A stretch of 64,000 bases of DNA from Prorocentrum cordatum (Eukaryota; Sar; Dinophyceae; Prorocentrales; Prorocentraceae): positions 806,820-870,819 of the forward strand of contig CAUYUJ010015727.1 in assembly GCA_963575745.1 (NCBI GenBank), read 5' to 3'. Below are positions 10,490 to 21,830 of the stretch, in pieces. The translations under genes were made by a program, and so were the position numbers. Every line of letters begins with the position of its first letter. The stretch's first letter is position 1. Below the pieces are notes generated by a model. That model was not told where the DNA came from. It saw nothing but the letters and a program-made list of their open reading frames with translations, and did no database searches.

Positions 10490-10700
10490 ACCTCTGGTGC
10501 GCAGCCCAAACGGGGGGCCCCTCGGGGGCACCACCGGGCGCGCAAGCCGATGCTGCATCGCATCGCGTCCTGCCATCGGGGGGCCACATGCACACGGCCT
10601 CCCAATCCGCGAGGCCAGCCTCGTGCTGCGAACGCCGACGTAGAGTCATGTACGTGCACGTCCCTCCTTCGCACCAGACCCTTTGGGCCCGCACCCAGAC

Positions 10701-10888
10701 CCAGACATGCGACGTCGTGATTTTTTCAGGACGGCGTCCCTGGAAGTCCAGAACCTTTCCCCGGGGCCGGTTTCTCATCCTGAGTCGTTTTGTTGACGGT
10801 CCCGCGGCCTGGCGAGGGCCCCCCGAGGCCGAGATTGGCCAGACACCTCCCGTCCTGATTGTCTTATACGACGCGCTCATGCCTGGGG
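10701..10888 (+). mobile_element. Short inverted-repeat element M4, copy a
   Basis: About 188 bp, starting CCAGACATGCGACGTCGTGA and ending near CGCTCATGCCTGGGG, so the ends are an imperfect inverted repeat. Internal landmarks shared by all copies are CCTTTCCCCGGGGCC, TTTCATCCTGAGTCG, GACGGTCCCG and GGCGAGGGCCC. Relatives lie at 12113, 28351, 40231 and 42305. It has no coding capacity. Confidence 0.75.
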
Positions 10889-11618
10889 AGGCCACTCCGG
10901 CGAACGGTCACTCCTGCGTGCAGCCGAGAAGGCCCAGAGCCGCAGGCCGTGCGCCCCCCCCGGCCCCCGCAACTCCACGTGCAGCTCGTCCCGGGCCTCT
11001 GGCCGGCCCAGCAAGTCCTAACCAGCCTCGAACTGATCCCTATCCCTAAGGTGGGCGAGCAAGAAGCGAGGACGATCTCGAGGATGTGCCCTCAGAAACT
11101 GATGGACTCCTCAAGATCGGCATCGAGGTGAGGTGATGCCAAACACAGGGACAGGGATATGTCAACAACTGGTAGAGTCCGGGTCGAAGATGCCCTCCGC
11201 GGGGTCGCAGCTGTCCAAGCGGCGCTGCAGTGCCGTGAGCGCCGCGGGCTGCGGCAGCGCCACGCTCACCTGAGGAGGTGACTCCTGGGGGGTCTTCGTC
11301 GAAAGGATAAAGGAGGATTGAGCCCCTGTTGCGGGGCTGTGACGCCGTTGTGGGCCTCGGGTTGAGCAAAAGATTCGGCCGGATTGAGCGGGATTATAAG
11401 CGGGACTCAGCCGGACTTAGCGGGACTGCAGGCCAGATCAAGCCGGATTTGGGACCAGGGCGAGATCCGAACCTGCCCTCCCGGGAGTTATAGCTGCACC
11501 CCGAGCTCGCCAGCCCGCACGGGCTGCTCACCGGCCTGTGGCGCAGCAGCGCGTGGTGCATCGGGCTGCCCTGGCTGGCCGGGGGGGCGACCGCCTCCAG
11601 GCGCTGGACCTCGTGCCG
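10889..11618. other. Non-coding; short AGCGGGACT-type repeats at 11354-11450
   Basis: No gene is recognised. Near 11354-11450 a run of about 13-base variants (GCCGGATTGAGCGGGA, GCCGGACTTAGCGGGA) forms a small minisatellite. Confidence 0.4.
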
Positions 11619-11930
11619 GCGACTCCGCTGGGTGCGGTTTGCAGAGGGTGTGCTCTGCAACCCGCGTTGGGTCGGGCGTGTCCTCCGGCAGGGGGATTTT
11701 TTGGACGACAAGTAAAACGTGGCCAGCAAATAAGCAAACATTGCCAAAAATAGTTGGAAACCCGTCTCCAGACATTTTTTGCATTTTTGAATAATCCTCT
11801 TGTAGAAGGGCATGCCCAGCGCCCGAGATGGGGGGGGCGGGCGAGGACCTCGACAGAGATCTCCGCCGCGCCCCCTCGAAGCCCCAGCTGCGCCGATCGC
11901 AAAACACACCCTGGCGCAACCACACCCTTC
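11619..11930 (+). mobile_element. Element M2, copy a, split by an M1 insertion
   Basis: The outer arms are imperfect inverted repeats of about 33 bp: left GGTGCGGTTTGCAGAGGG then GTGTGCTCTGCAACC, right the reverse of GGTTGCGCCAGGGTG then TGTTTTGCGATC. The same sequence lies at 28011-28200 without the M1 element, so M1 at 11674-11817 is an insertion into M2. The interior also shares GCGAGGACCTCGAC and AGATCTCCGC with the 28-kb copy. Confidence 0.7.
11674..11817 (+). mobile_element. Short inverted-repeat element M1, copy A
   Basis: 144 bp. The left end is GGGCGTGTCCTCCGGCAGG and the right end, on the opposite strand, is GGGCATGCCCTTCTACAAG. The interior is AT-rich with CCAAAAATAGT and a TCTCCAGACATTTTT landmark matching other copies (35.2, 36.4, 42.7 and 62.7 kb). 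The M2 relative at 28.06 kb lacks it and serves as a related empty site. Confidence 0.8.
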
Positions 11931-11945
11931 CCAGGGATTCGATGT

Positions 11946-12110
11946 CGAGAAGGGGTGGGCCTTCTCAGAAGGCTCGGAAGTTTCCCCAGCCTTCTGAAAG
12001 GTGTCCTGTTCTGAGCCTTCCCCGAAGACACGGGAAGCTTCTTAGAAGGCGCGAGGGCATCTGAGAAGCCCCGCCGCCTTTGGAGAAGGTCTTCTCCTTC
12101 TCACTTCCCC
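11946..12110 (+). mobile_element. Short inverted-repeat element M3, copy 1
   Basis: About 165 bp, from GAGAAGGGGTGGGCCTTCTC to GTCTTCTCCTTCTCACTTCC. The internal halves are themselves palindromic, with repeated CTTCTCAGAAGGC-type words. It abuts M4 copy b directly. Relatives lie at 24285, 26466, 35718 and 46438, with a doubtful one at 12992. Confidence 0.75.
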
Positions 12111-12112
12111 AA

Positions 12113-12293
12113 AGATCCGATGTCGTGATTTTTCAATTCCGGGGTCCCCGGAAATTTCGACCCATGCCCCAGGACCAGTCTTTCATCCTGAATCGGTCTG
12201 TGACGGTCCCGAGGCCCAGCGAGGACCCCTATAGGCCGAAGTTAGCGAAAAACCTCCGCCTTGTTTTTTTCAATACGTTGGATCTCTGGGTTT
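12113..12293 (+). mobile_element. Short inverted-repeat element M4, copy b
   Basis: Matches the M4 family through CGATGTCGTGATTTTT, CAGTCTTTCATCCTGA, GACGGTCCCGAGGCCCAGC and GGCCGAAGTTAGCGAAAAA. The right end is degenerate. It begins where M3 copy 1 ends. Confidence 0.7.
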
Positions 12294-12720
12294 GTAGTCG
12301 CCGAACCTCGTCGGCCAGCGCCGCGACATCGGCGGGAGCGGCGCTGGCGAGTGCGGGCTCCATGGGCCTCGCGCGCGAGGCGCGCGCAAGGCGTCGCCCG
12401 AGCCTCGCGGGGGCCAAGGCCTGGGCAGTGCCGCGCGGGCAGTGCTGGTTCTGAGCCCTTGGCGCTGCCACAGCGATGGCCGACCTCAGGCTCGACTCGA
12501 GCTCGGCTCGAGCTCGACTCGTGTTCGACTCGGGCCGAGGGACGTTCGACGCAGCACCGACGCGCGAGCGGAGCGCCCCGCCTCGCCGGGGCGCCTGCCA
12601 GGAGGCGGCCTCACCCCGTGCGGCGGCCCCTCGTGGCCACGGCGCAGCGCCACTGCGCCGCTCTGAGGCACGGAGCATCCATTGGCCGATGCCTGTTCCA
12701 CTGGCGTGGCGTGGGCCTGT

Positions 12721-12783
12721 AGGAGGAGGAGGAGGAGGAGGAGGAGGAGGAGGAGGAGGAGGAGAAGGAGGAGGAGGAGGAGG
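12721..12783 (+). repeat. GGA polypurine tract
   Basis: An almost pure GGA trinucleotide run, able to form intramolecular triplexes in principle. Frames through it encode only Gly, Glu, Arg or Leu runs and are not genes. Confidence 0.95.
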
Positions 12784-12991
12784 TGGGTCCCACTGGCTGA
12801 ATTCCCCACCGGATGGGGAGATTGGCCGTTTCCGTCGGGTTTCGATGGCCTGCGCCCCCATCCGGAGGGGCGGGACGGCGGGGCCGAGATGCCACGTGGC
12901 TGAGTGGGGGTGGGCATAGGTGGAACGATGCTGAGGCACGGGAGTGACAGACGATCACCGCGACAACCAGTGGTTGGCGGCGCGCACTAGG

Positions 12992-13121
12992 GGGTGGAAG
13001 GAGGGGGGAAGGCCGCTTAGGAGGCTGCTCCTTAGAAGGCGCCGGCCTTACATCTGCAGACGAGGCCCACGCCTTCTAAGAAGCAGGGGTGCTTCTAGGA
13101 AGCCTTCCCCCCTCCCCCCCG
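12992..13121. mobile_element. Possible M3-related foldback element
   Basis: Ends GGAGGGGGGAAGGCCGC and GGAAGCCTTCCCCCCTCC are inverted. The interior has CCTTAGAAGGCGCC and CGCCTTCTAAGAAGC. It resembles M3 but is shorter and more diverged, so membership is uncertain. Confidence 0.45.
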
Positions 13122-13234
13122 GCAGGGGAGCCCGCCCGTGCCCATGAGGGTTACGGCACGGCGGGGAGAGGCCGCGGCCCCAGGGGGAGCAGGGGGAGGG
13201 CAATGGGGGAGGGCAAGGGAGACGAGGAAGAGGA

Positions 13235-13281
13235 AGGAGGAGGAGGAGGAGGAGGAGGAGGAGGAGGAGGAGGAGGAGGAA
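13235..13281 (+). repeat. GGA polypurine tract
   Basis: A GGA/GAG trinucleotide run in a longer purine-rich stretch beginning near 13185. Confidence 0.93.
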
Positions 13282-15220
13282 GTTGAACTAGGGAGGAGCT
13301 GGGGAGGTGGAGGGGGGAAGAAAGGGAAGACAACGCAGGCAACTCCCCACCTTACCGCATCCCGCGGCTGCTTTCCGCGTCTTGGTTCACTGCCACTAGC
13401 ATGGAGGTGCGACAAGGCGCGACACGTCCGTACCCTGCCACGACGGCAACACCGCATCGGGGCTCTTGAGACGACCATCGGCGCAACACGCGAAGAGGAG
13501 GGTGAAATGACTGGAGGGGTGGCCCGTAAGACACCCAAGGGAAGTGCAATCAACAATCATGACAAGGGCACTGTATCGGGATGCAAAGCTCTTGGGCGCC
13601 CATGCGGCCAAAAGGGACGAGAGGTAAGAAGCAAGGATGTGCAGACATCCTGCTACAATATGGTACCAAAGCGAGCGCTGAAATAGGGAACGAAGAGCTT
13701 TTTTGGCCACGGCCAGCCTCGGCCACGAACGGGCTCCACGACCACAATCGAAAGCCCCGAAGGCCCGAGCCCCTCGAGAGCCCGAGGTGGTACTGATCTC
13801 AGCGTCTTGAGTGCGAGGGCTGCCTGATGGATCACTGCGCCGTCACGGTGTGTGTGTGTGTGTGAGAGTGTGTGAGTGTGTGGTCACCCCACTGCCATCC
13901 ACGCCCGGATGTGCTGTATGGCGGCTGGTGCTGCGGGATCCAGAGCGATTCCTGAGGGCCCGGCCGCGGATCCGCGCTTCGTGCTCTTACTGACTCCTCT
14001 TCGTCGCCGCGCGCGAAGCCGCTGCCGCCATCAAATGTGCGTACGTGTGTGTGTGTGTGTGTGTTGACCGTGAACCGAGGCCGCGCGGATGCCCCAGGGC
14101 GACGATGCCCGCAGGCATGGCTGGGCGGCTGGCTCGTCGACAGGACTCTCGAAGGCCCAGAAGCTCTCGAGGTCCCAGATGGTCGCCGCCCTGTCCTGTA
14201 GTTGCACGGAAGTAGCGGAAAGGTATAACAAGGCCAAGCATAAAGACAACATCGGATGGAGGTACATCGGGGATCTTTGAGGTTCGGCGGTTTTGGAGGA
14301 TTGACCGGGCGGCGCGTCTGTTCCAGAGTGCTTTTGGAACACTCTGAATGCCTTCTGGGACGCTCTCGAGAAATTATCCCTGGCCTAGCCCCGCCAGGAT
14401 GGGGTCAAAATATGAGCTGGGCATGGCCCGAGCAGCCGGAAAGGAGGCAAGTAGGGGGGGATTGTGCGAGGGGGGCGGAGGGGCCGATTAGTTCATGAAT
14501 CGTGCTCAAATCACTAGGTCGTTGTAGCGATAGGTCCATCACCATGCCAGCATCAGAATGGGGCTGGGGCGTGATGGCATACTTGTCTGCCGTCTGGTAC
14601 GTCCTAAGGGTTTTGTACTTTTCCAAGGGCGCCCCTTTCACTCAAAGCAACCGTGGTCCGAACATCGGTTCACATATTTGCTCTCCGACGCCCTTTTAAC
14701 CTCAATCGGCTGCAATCGGCCCACAACAGTTCCAATATCGCTTCTAAATGCTCCAGGAGGCTCTAAGAAACCCCCAAGGGACGCTGAAAGAGATCTCCAG
14801 CGAGGTCCTCCGAGGCAGACAAATATGGAAATAATCAAAACCAGTGCTTGATTCTTCCCACACTCTTAAAACATAAGATCGCCTCGGGATCAACGTGTAT
14901 GCAACACGAGAGGGCTTCTTCAACGGTAGCGTTCTCACTATGCCACGTTGTATGTGGGAACGTATCAATTTCGTCTTGGGGGCTCCTGGATCCGACTCGA
15001 AGTCACTTTGGGCCCTCTTAGAGAGCGCCCATTGGGCTGCTCTGGAACGGCCTTGGGCCGTCTCGGGCCTCCGCGGGCCCGCCCAAGCGGCGTGCGGTGG
15101 CCCCGAGGGGCTGCCCAGACCGGAAATTCTGATTCCACGTCGGTGGGAGCGCCCAGGGCCGAATTTATGTACGGGGTGGGGGTGGGGGGTGGGGGGTTTC
15201 CTGATAAGAATATTCAAGAA
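13282..15220. other. Non-coding, with two TG dinucleotide runs
   Basis: No gene is recognised. TG runs lie at 13848-13882 and 14045-14064. The stretch 14500-15170 is less GC-rich than its surroundings and holds only short overlapping frames without recognisable motifs. Confidence 0.45.
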
Positions 15221-15223
15221 GGC

Positions 15224-15314
15224 CTATCTATCTATCTATCTATCTATCTATGTATAAGTGTGTGTATAGATATATACATATGTGTATATACACATATATA
15301 CAAATACATATATG
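15224..15314 (+). repeat. TATC microsatellite and adjoining AT-rich run
   Basis: Seven TATC repeats (15224-15251) run into a TATATACATATG-type AT-rich stretch. This is one of the few AT-rich islands of the window. Confidence 0.9.
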
Positions 15315-15539
15315 GGTGTTCGGGCATCCCCGCACCCCTGGGGAACAAAAAGCGCACGCTGATGAAAAGATGAATCGTGCGCAGCTTTCTGGTTTCCTCG
15401 GTCGTCATATTTGTTGAAAAAAGCAATTTTCTGGCCAGCGCCGCCCACCGCTCATTCGAGACGCCGGGTGCGCCATGCCATCCAGGAGGCCCCCCATGCC
15501 GCTGCCTCGGCGAGGTATCCAAACTGTGCAGATGCTTTG

Positions 15540-16380
15540 TTCGCCTGTGTAAGGAATCCGTCGCAATGGTTTCCTGGCGAGGATACCTGAGTGGGGGATC
15601 AGAATTAAGGAATCCTTGCGAATGAACCCTTCGTAAATAATCCCAAGTAGTAAACCGTGAATGGATGATCCTCATGAAGACATCCTTAGCTGGCATCACT
15701 GACGAGGAGTATGTTTGCAAGAAGCTCTGGGAACACTACTACGTCGTAAGATATCAATAGTATGGAACATGCAACAAGGACTTTTTAACACTGGGATCCT
15801 TAAGGCGGAAAAGCGTTCGTAATGAATCCGAAACAAGGACGTCGATCAGGATGTACGAGAAAACACATCTTAGCAAGGAAACATTACAAAGGGATCCTTA
15901 CCGATGCCTTCACATGGCAATCTTAACAGAGGAGCCTCTGTAAGGGATCTACAATCAGGAACCCTCCTGTAAGGAATCCAAAGTAAGGGTTCCTTCGTGG
16001 GGAATCGTTAGTGGGGGATGTTCAGCGGGGAATGTTTCGTAAGGGTCCTTATACAATAATCCTTAGCCAGGAATCCTCAACTTGTTTTCATCACTAAGGA
16101 TTCATCAGTGAGGAATCCTTACTACAGAATCCTTAGTAAGGAATCCTTCGTAAAGATTTCGTAATCAAGAAGTCTTGGTGGAAATCCTGAAGGGAGTGCT
16201 TGGTCGGGATCCATCCGTAGGGAACACTAAAGAAAGAGTTCCGAACGAGAAACTCTTCAGAATGGAACCAGATTAACGAAGTCTGGTTGACGAATCCTCA
16301 GTAGCGGTTCTTACTAAGAGAATGTGTAACACATTAATGAATAATCCTGAATAATGAATAATCCTTAGTGGAGTCAATTG
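15540..16380 (+). repeat. Diverged GGAATCCTTA dyad satellite, part 1
   Basis: Dozens of variants of AAGGAATCCTTAGTAAGG-like words follow one another every 20 or so bases, for example at 16090-16150. The word is close to self-complementary, so the array is full of small potential hairpins. The same satellite resumes at 17375 after an interruption by the R1c repeat. Nothing here codes. Confidence 0.8.
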
Positions 16381-16446
16381 GATACTTTGCTACTGCGAGG
16401 TTTTAGGATGTGTGTCCGTCTACAGGCTACAACTCGTTTGGCCCTG

Positions 16447-16490
16447 GTCGCATGAGTGGGCAGCTCGCTCTAGCTGCCCACTCATGCGAC
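16447..16490. repeat. Perfect 19-bp inverted repeat with 6-base loop
   Basis: The left arm GTCGCATGAGTGGGCAGCT (16447-16465) and the right arm AGCTGCCCACTCATGCGAC (16472-16490) are exact complements around CGCTCT. The hairpin lies at the outer edge of the R1c island. Confidence 0.92.
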
Positions 16491-16499
16491 AACCGTTAA

Positions 16500-17345
16500 A
16501 TTCGCCCGACCGGCCGCCCGACCAGGCGACCGACCGACCGAACGACCAGACAACGACCGACGGCGACGACCGACGAATGACAACGACGGCGATGACGCCC
16601 GACCGACCGACCGAACGAATGACCGAACGACCCAGCGGCCGAGCGACCGATGAGGATGACGACCATGAGCGACGACGACACCGACCGACCGACCGATCAA
16701 CGACGACGACGACCGACCGACTGGCCGAGAGAGCTATCGACGACGACGACGACGTCGACCGACAGACAACGACGACGGCAACGAGCTCCGAACGACCGAC
16801 AGACCGACGACGACCGAACGACGAGGACGACGACCGACGGCGACGACCGACGGACGACGACGTCGGACCGACCAACCAACAGCGACGACCGACGACGACG
16901 AAGATAACGGTAGACGGCGGACCGACCGACGACCACGACCGCGACCGCCCGATGTCAAATTCTAGAACTCGCGGGCCGGCCAAAATTCTAGGAGGGAGCG
17001 CTTCGAGGACGCGGCCCCCCCCCGTCCCCCTCTCCCCCCCCCGCCCCCCTGAGACGGGGTTCCGCTTTCAGTAATACATAAGGGAGGGGCGGTTGCAGGT
17101 GAATGTAACACCTCAGGATCCGAATCCTGCAAATATCTATGGTTTGAGACCACCCGCTGGGGCCGAGTGAGCCCGAATGAACCCGAATGAACCACGAATG
17201 AACCCGCGACTGTACAAGAATGCGCCCCCGACTGAACCCTCCCCAGCGCCCCAAACGGACCCCGACGCAACGCCCTAGACGTCGTTGTCGTTGTTCGTCG
17301 GCCGTCGCCGTGGTTCGTGGGTACGATATTCATATTCGAACTCCA
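16500..17345 (-). repeat. Dispersed repeat R1, inverted copy (R1c)
   Basis: On the minus strand this matches 545-1200: AACGACGTCTAGGGCGTT, GGTTCATTCGG phrases, a GATTCGGATCC block, the G run, CCGCGTCCTCGAAGCGCTCC and TTCTAGAATTTGACATCGG, followed by the GTCG-rich core, which here reads CGAC/GACCGACC. It interrupts the GGAATCC satellite. Long frames across the CGAC part are repeat artefacts. Confidence 0.75.
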
Positions 17346-17374
17346 CGGCCAACAATAACCCACTGACTGTAATG

Positions 17375-18110
17375 AACCCTTCACAAGAAACTCTTGGTAA
17401 AGACTCCTTAGTGGGGAAACCTTGGCAAGTAATCCTTACTACAAAATCCTCAATGGGGAATTTTTAACAAACAACCCTTAATATGGAATCAGAAAACAAT
17501 AACCATTATCATTGAGTTTTCAACATGTATCCTCAGCATGGATGCGTCAGTGAACTATTCGAAGTAAGGAACCCTTACGAACGACTAATGAAACGGGAAT
17601 CCTTAGTACATAATCTTTTGTACGGAGCTCTTGGTACGGACATCAGAATACGGATTCCTGAGTCGAACGTCCTGCGTAAGGGATCATTGATAAGGGATCC
17701 TTAGTGAAGGATATCTAATAAGGGATCCTTAATCAACAATCACTATTAAAGAACACGTGTCACTTAATTCTTAACCGTGTTTTCATTCCGTAACACAGAG
17801 TCCTTAGTAGAGAATCCTTAGTCTGGAGTCGTTGGTAGGAACCCTTCATACAAGAGATCTTTAGCAAGGAGTCCCTTGTTTGTAACCCCTATTCAGGATT
17901 CCTTATGCGGGAACCTCTGGCAGGGAATCCTTCGAAGGGATTCCTCACGAAGGAATTCTTGATAAGGGTTGTGTCCAACATTAATCCTCAGTGATCATTC
18001 CCAGGTGCGGAGTCCGACGTAGGGAGTCCTTAAGCAGGACTCCTGAGCCAGGGATTTTTCGCACGGAATCCTTTCCAAGGAAGCCTTCATGGGGAATCCT
18101 TCGTAATGAT
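17375..18110 (+). repeat. Diverged GGAATCCTTA dyad satellite, part 2
   Basis: The same type of array as 15540-16380, with words such as AGGGATCCTTAGTGAAGG and GAATCCTTCGTAA. The two parts together span about 1.6 kb once R1c is removed. Confidence 0.78.
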
Positions 18111-18394
18111 GGAGGGGCAAGGGAAGTGGGAGGAAGAGGAGGAGAAGGAGGAGGCGAAGGAAGAAGAGGAGGAGGAGGCGGAGGAGGAGGAAGAGGAAGA
18201 ACAGGACAAGGATAATGAGGAGGATGAGGAGGATGAGGAGGAGGAAGAGGAGGAGGGGGCAGGAGGAGGACGGGAGGACGAGAAGGAGGAGGTGGAGGAG
18301 GAGGAGGAGGACGAGAAGGAGGAGGAGGAGGAGGGATGAGGAGGAGGAAGGAGACGCGGAGGAGGAGGAGGAGGAGAAGGAGGAGGAGGAGAAG
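18110..18394 (+). repeat. Long GGA/GAA purine tract
   Basis: About 285 bases almost wholly purine on the plus strand, with scattered GAC, GAT and GGC interruptions. The Glu-rich frames across it are not considered genes. Confidence 0.92.
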
Positions 18395-18718
18395 GTGCTG
18401 CCGACGGAGCTTGGCTTGCAGCCCATACGCAGGCTGGCTGCGGACGGTCCCTGGTGCTGCCTCATCGCAAAGGGGGCTGGGCCCTGGGGAGAACATCCCC
18501 AGAAAAACAAAAAGTAACCCTCGAACCCGCTGGTCCCGCATTGTTTCAGGGCAGGCGGAAAAACGGAACCAGTGGATTATATGGGGGGAGCGTTCTTTTG
18601 TTTCCTGGGGCCTGTCTCCCAAGGCCGTACCCCCCCCTCCACCACAAACGGGATCAACTTGTATCCTCCCATACACAAAAAGAATACGTGTGTAACCTCC
18701 CGCAAAGGAAATCCTTGT

Positions 18719-18822
18719 GCACCTCTTCCTCCTCTTCCTCGTCGTCCTTCTTTGACTCCTCCTACTCTTCGACGTCGTCGTTTTCGTCGTCCTCCTCCTC
18801 CTCCTCCTCCTCCTCATCATCA
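18719..18822 (+). repeat. TCC/TCG pyrimidine tract
   Basis: A run of CTCCTCTTCCTCGTCG variants; the complementary strand is purine-rich, the opposite orientation to the neighbouring 18110-18394 tract. Confidence 0.85.
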
Positions 18823-19059
18823 TCTAGGAACTCCCGCGCAACCCGCTTGGGTCTCCTTGCGATGTGTTTCAAGGGTGCGGGAATGCCCGCACGATGTACG
18901 CGTGTTCTGCAATATGTCGAGATACCTCTGGCCCATATGAACGTGTGCGTCTCCCACGGCCAGCAAAACTGAAATCTGCCGAACCCTGAGGCGTGTGCGA
19001 TTCAACTGTGCACCTGTTGACGACACCCACCACGACCGCCCTTCCTTGCAAAATCTGGC

Positions 19060-19850
19060 ATTGTCCACACGACAATTTCTCGCCGGGGACCGACCCTGAC
19101 CCCCCCACCTGGCCACCACTTCGCCCTGACACACCCCGCCCTCTGGATCCTGTTCATGGGGAGCCCCACTCGACAACTGCTCGCCCGGATGCGACCCTGA
19201 CCCTCCGCCTGGCCACCACCTCGCCACGGCACGCCCCGCCCTCTTGATCCTGCTCTGGGGGCCCCCCATCTGACAATTCCCCGCCCGGAAACGACCCTGC
19301 ACCCTCTGGACCTCTAAGCCTGGGACCTCCCACGTAGCACTTCCTGACCCCCCACCCCAGCACGTCCCTGTTTTCGGGGCCCCCCACCCGATGGTCTCTC
19401 GCCCGGAACCGACCCTGACCCCCCACCTGCGCACCACTGCGCCCCAGCACGCCCCGCCTTCTGGATCCTGTTTTCGGAACCCTCCACCCCACCTAGCCAC
19501 CACTTGGAAGCAAACCTGACCCCACCTGGCCACCACCTGGCCCCGGCCCCCCCCCACGTCCTGGGGGCCCCCAGTGTACAATCTTTCGCCGAAGCCACCA
19601 ACAATGTTCGCTCCGACGAAGTGGGGGGATGCTGCAGCGCGGCACCCCCCAGCATTCCCCCACTTCCTGGGAGCTCTGTTCTTCAGACCCCCCACCCTCC
19701 AATGTCTCGCCCGGAACCTACCTGCGCTCCCCATCGCGCCCCGGCATCCCCCCACCTCTCAGGAGCTTGGGACCCCCCATCCTACAACTTCTGGCCTTGA
19801 GCCAACCTGCGCTCCCCACCACGCGCCGTCATGCCCCCGCATCGCAAGGG
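19060..19850 (+). repeat. Minisatellite of about 100-118 bp units
   Basis: The phrase CGACCCTGACC recurs at about 19092, 19192, 19292 and 19410 with GGCCACCACCTCGCC, CACGCCCCGCCCTC and GGATCCTGTT between. Further diverged units follow to about 19850. Unit length varies by indels. Open frames on both strands reflect the repeat. Confidence 0.8.
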
Positions 19851-19854
19851 TTCT

Positions 19855-21830
19855 GTTCTTGAAACCCTTTCAGGAAGGTTTCAGGAAGGTTCCAGGGAGG
19901 GTTCCTCGTAAAAACTGTTTAAAACCTTCCTCAGGAAGGTTTCGCGAAAGTTTCCTTCTAAAAACCTTCCTGGAACCTTCGTCAGGAAGGTTTTTGGCCG
20001 ATTAGTTGAAGATTCCTTCAAACAACCTTGCTAAAAACTTGCTCAGGAAGGTGTTCGGGAGGTTTGTTTGGAAGATTAATTTTGAAAAAAAGGATTCCTC
20101 AAAGCTCCGTCAGGAAACTTCTAGGAGGGCGTCCTCCGAAAACCTTCCTCAGGAAGGTGTTTGGAAGATTGTTGGAGGGTTCCCCCCAGAAGCCTTTCAG
20201 CAACTTTCTCCTGGAAGATTTTGCGAGGGCTTCCCCCTTTAAAACCTTGATAACACCTTCCTCTGGAAGGCCTCTGGAAGGTTGTTTCAGGACTCCGTCA
20301 AAAAAACCTGTCAGAAACCTTCCTCAAGAAGGTTTCATCTTCCTGAAACCTTCATGAGAAAGGTTTTCGGAGGGTCGTTGGAGGACTCCGCCCACAAAGC
20401 CTTCCCAAAACCTTCCTCAGGAAGGTTTCAAGAAGGTTTCATCATAAGAACCTTTCAATCACATTTCTCGGGAAGGTTTTTGGAAGGTTGTTGGGAGATT
20501 CCTCCTGAAAGCCTTCCAAACAACTACACCAGGAAGGTGCCAGGAGGCCGTCCTAGAACCCCCCAGGGAAAAGGTCAGGAGGGTTTCCTCCAAAAAACCG
20601 TCCTAAAACGTTCCTCGGGAAAGCTTCAGAAGGGCTACCTCATTAAAGCCTGCCAACAACCCCCTCAGGAACATGAGTGGAAGGCTGTTTTGGGATTTCT
20701 CCGAACAACCTCCCGGATTCCTTCCACAGGAACGTTCAGGATATATTCCTCTTAGATAAATATGTGTATGTATATGCATAGATCTGTTAACACCTTCCTA
20801 ATACCTTCATCGGGAAGGTGTTTGGACGGTTCCTCCGAAAAACCTTTCAACAACCCTGCTGAGGAAGGTTGCAGGAAGGCTTATTCCTAACAGCCATGTC
20901 TACAACCTTCCTCAGGAAGGTTCTTTTGAAAGGTCATTTGGGGGATTGCTTGTGAAAACCTTCCAAAAATCCTCCTCGAGAAGGTTGCAAACAAGTTTCC
21001 TCTTAAAAACCTGCCTGAGCAAGGTGTCCGGCCAGATTTTAAGATATTCCCTTTTGGAGCCTTCAAAGACACCCAGAAGGTGCTTTCAAGGTTTCCACAC
21101 GATTTCTTGTAAACCTTTCAAGGGCCTTGTGTCGGGAAGGTTGCAAGAGGGTTTCCGTCAACAGACATTCCTAAAACCTTCCTCACGAAGATTGCTGGAG
21201 GGGCTTTGAAGGATTCTTCCTAAAAGCCTTGCAGACACCTTTCCTCAAGAAAAGTGTCGGAAGGTTTCCTCTGACAAACCGTCTGGAAGCCTTCCTCCAG
21301 AAGGTTTCAAAAGCGCTTCGTCCTGAAAGTGTTCCTGCTACCTTCCTCGGGAGAAAGGTTTGGATGTTTTTTTGTTTTCCCCAAACAATAAAACATAAAA
21401 CTTTACCCTTCCAAACCTTCTGCAGAAGGGCTTAAGGGTTTACGGAGACTCTCCTTTCAACAATGTTGCGAAACACGTCCTCATGCAGGTTGTGGAAGAT
21501 AATTGGAGGATTCCTCCCAGAAGCCTACGAGCACAAGAAAAACTCCCCCGGGAAGGTTTCACGAGGGTCTCTTCCGAACAGCATTCCTACAACTTTTTCC
21601 GAGAAGATTTCTGGGAGGTGTTGGAAGGATGTTTGTTTTTGGGGAAGTTCCCTCGTCAAAACCGTCCCACAACCTTCCTCAATCAGGTTTCAGGTCGGCT
21701 TCCTCCGAACGACCTGGGAGGTTTCCCCAGGAAGGTTTTTGCACGGCGTCAGGAGGTAACCTCAGGGAAAAAAACATTCCAACAACTTCCTTGATAAGGT
21801 TTCAGAAGGGGTTGGCCGAAGTGCCGCATC
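19855..21830 (+). repeat. Dyad-rich satellite built on CCTTCCTCAGGAAGG
   Basis: A 2-kb array of diverged units of roughly 65-80 bases. The core AACCTTCCTCAGGAAGGTT is a near-perfect palindrome (nine-base arms, one-base centre). Exact CCTTCCTCAGGAAGG copies lie at 19925, 20143, 20411 and 20906, with many one- or two-base variants. Each unit usually also has a GGAGGATTCCTCC-type second dyad. It would fold into serial hairpins if transcribed or single-stranded. Nothing here codes. Confidence 0.85.
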
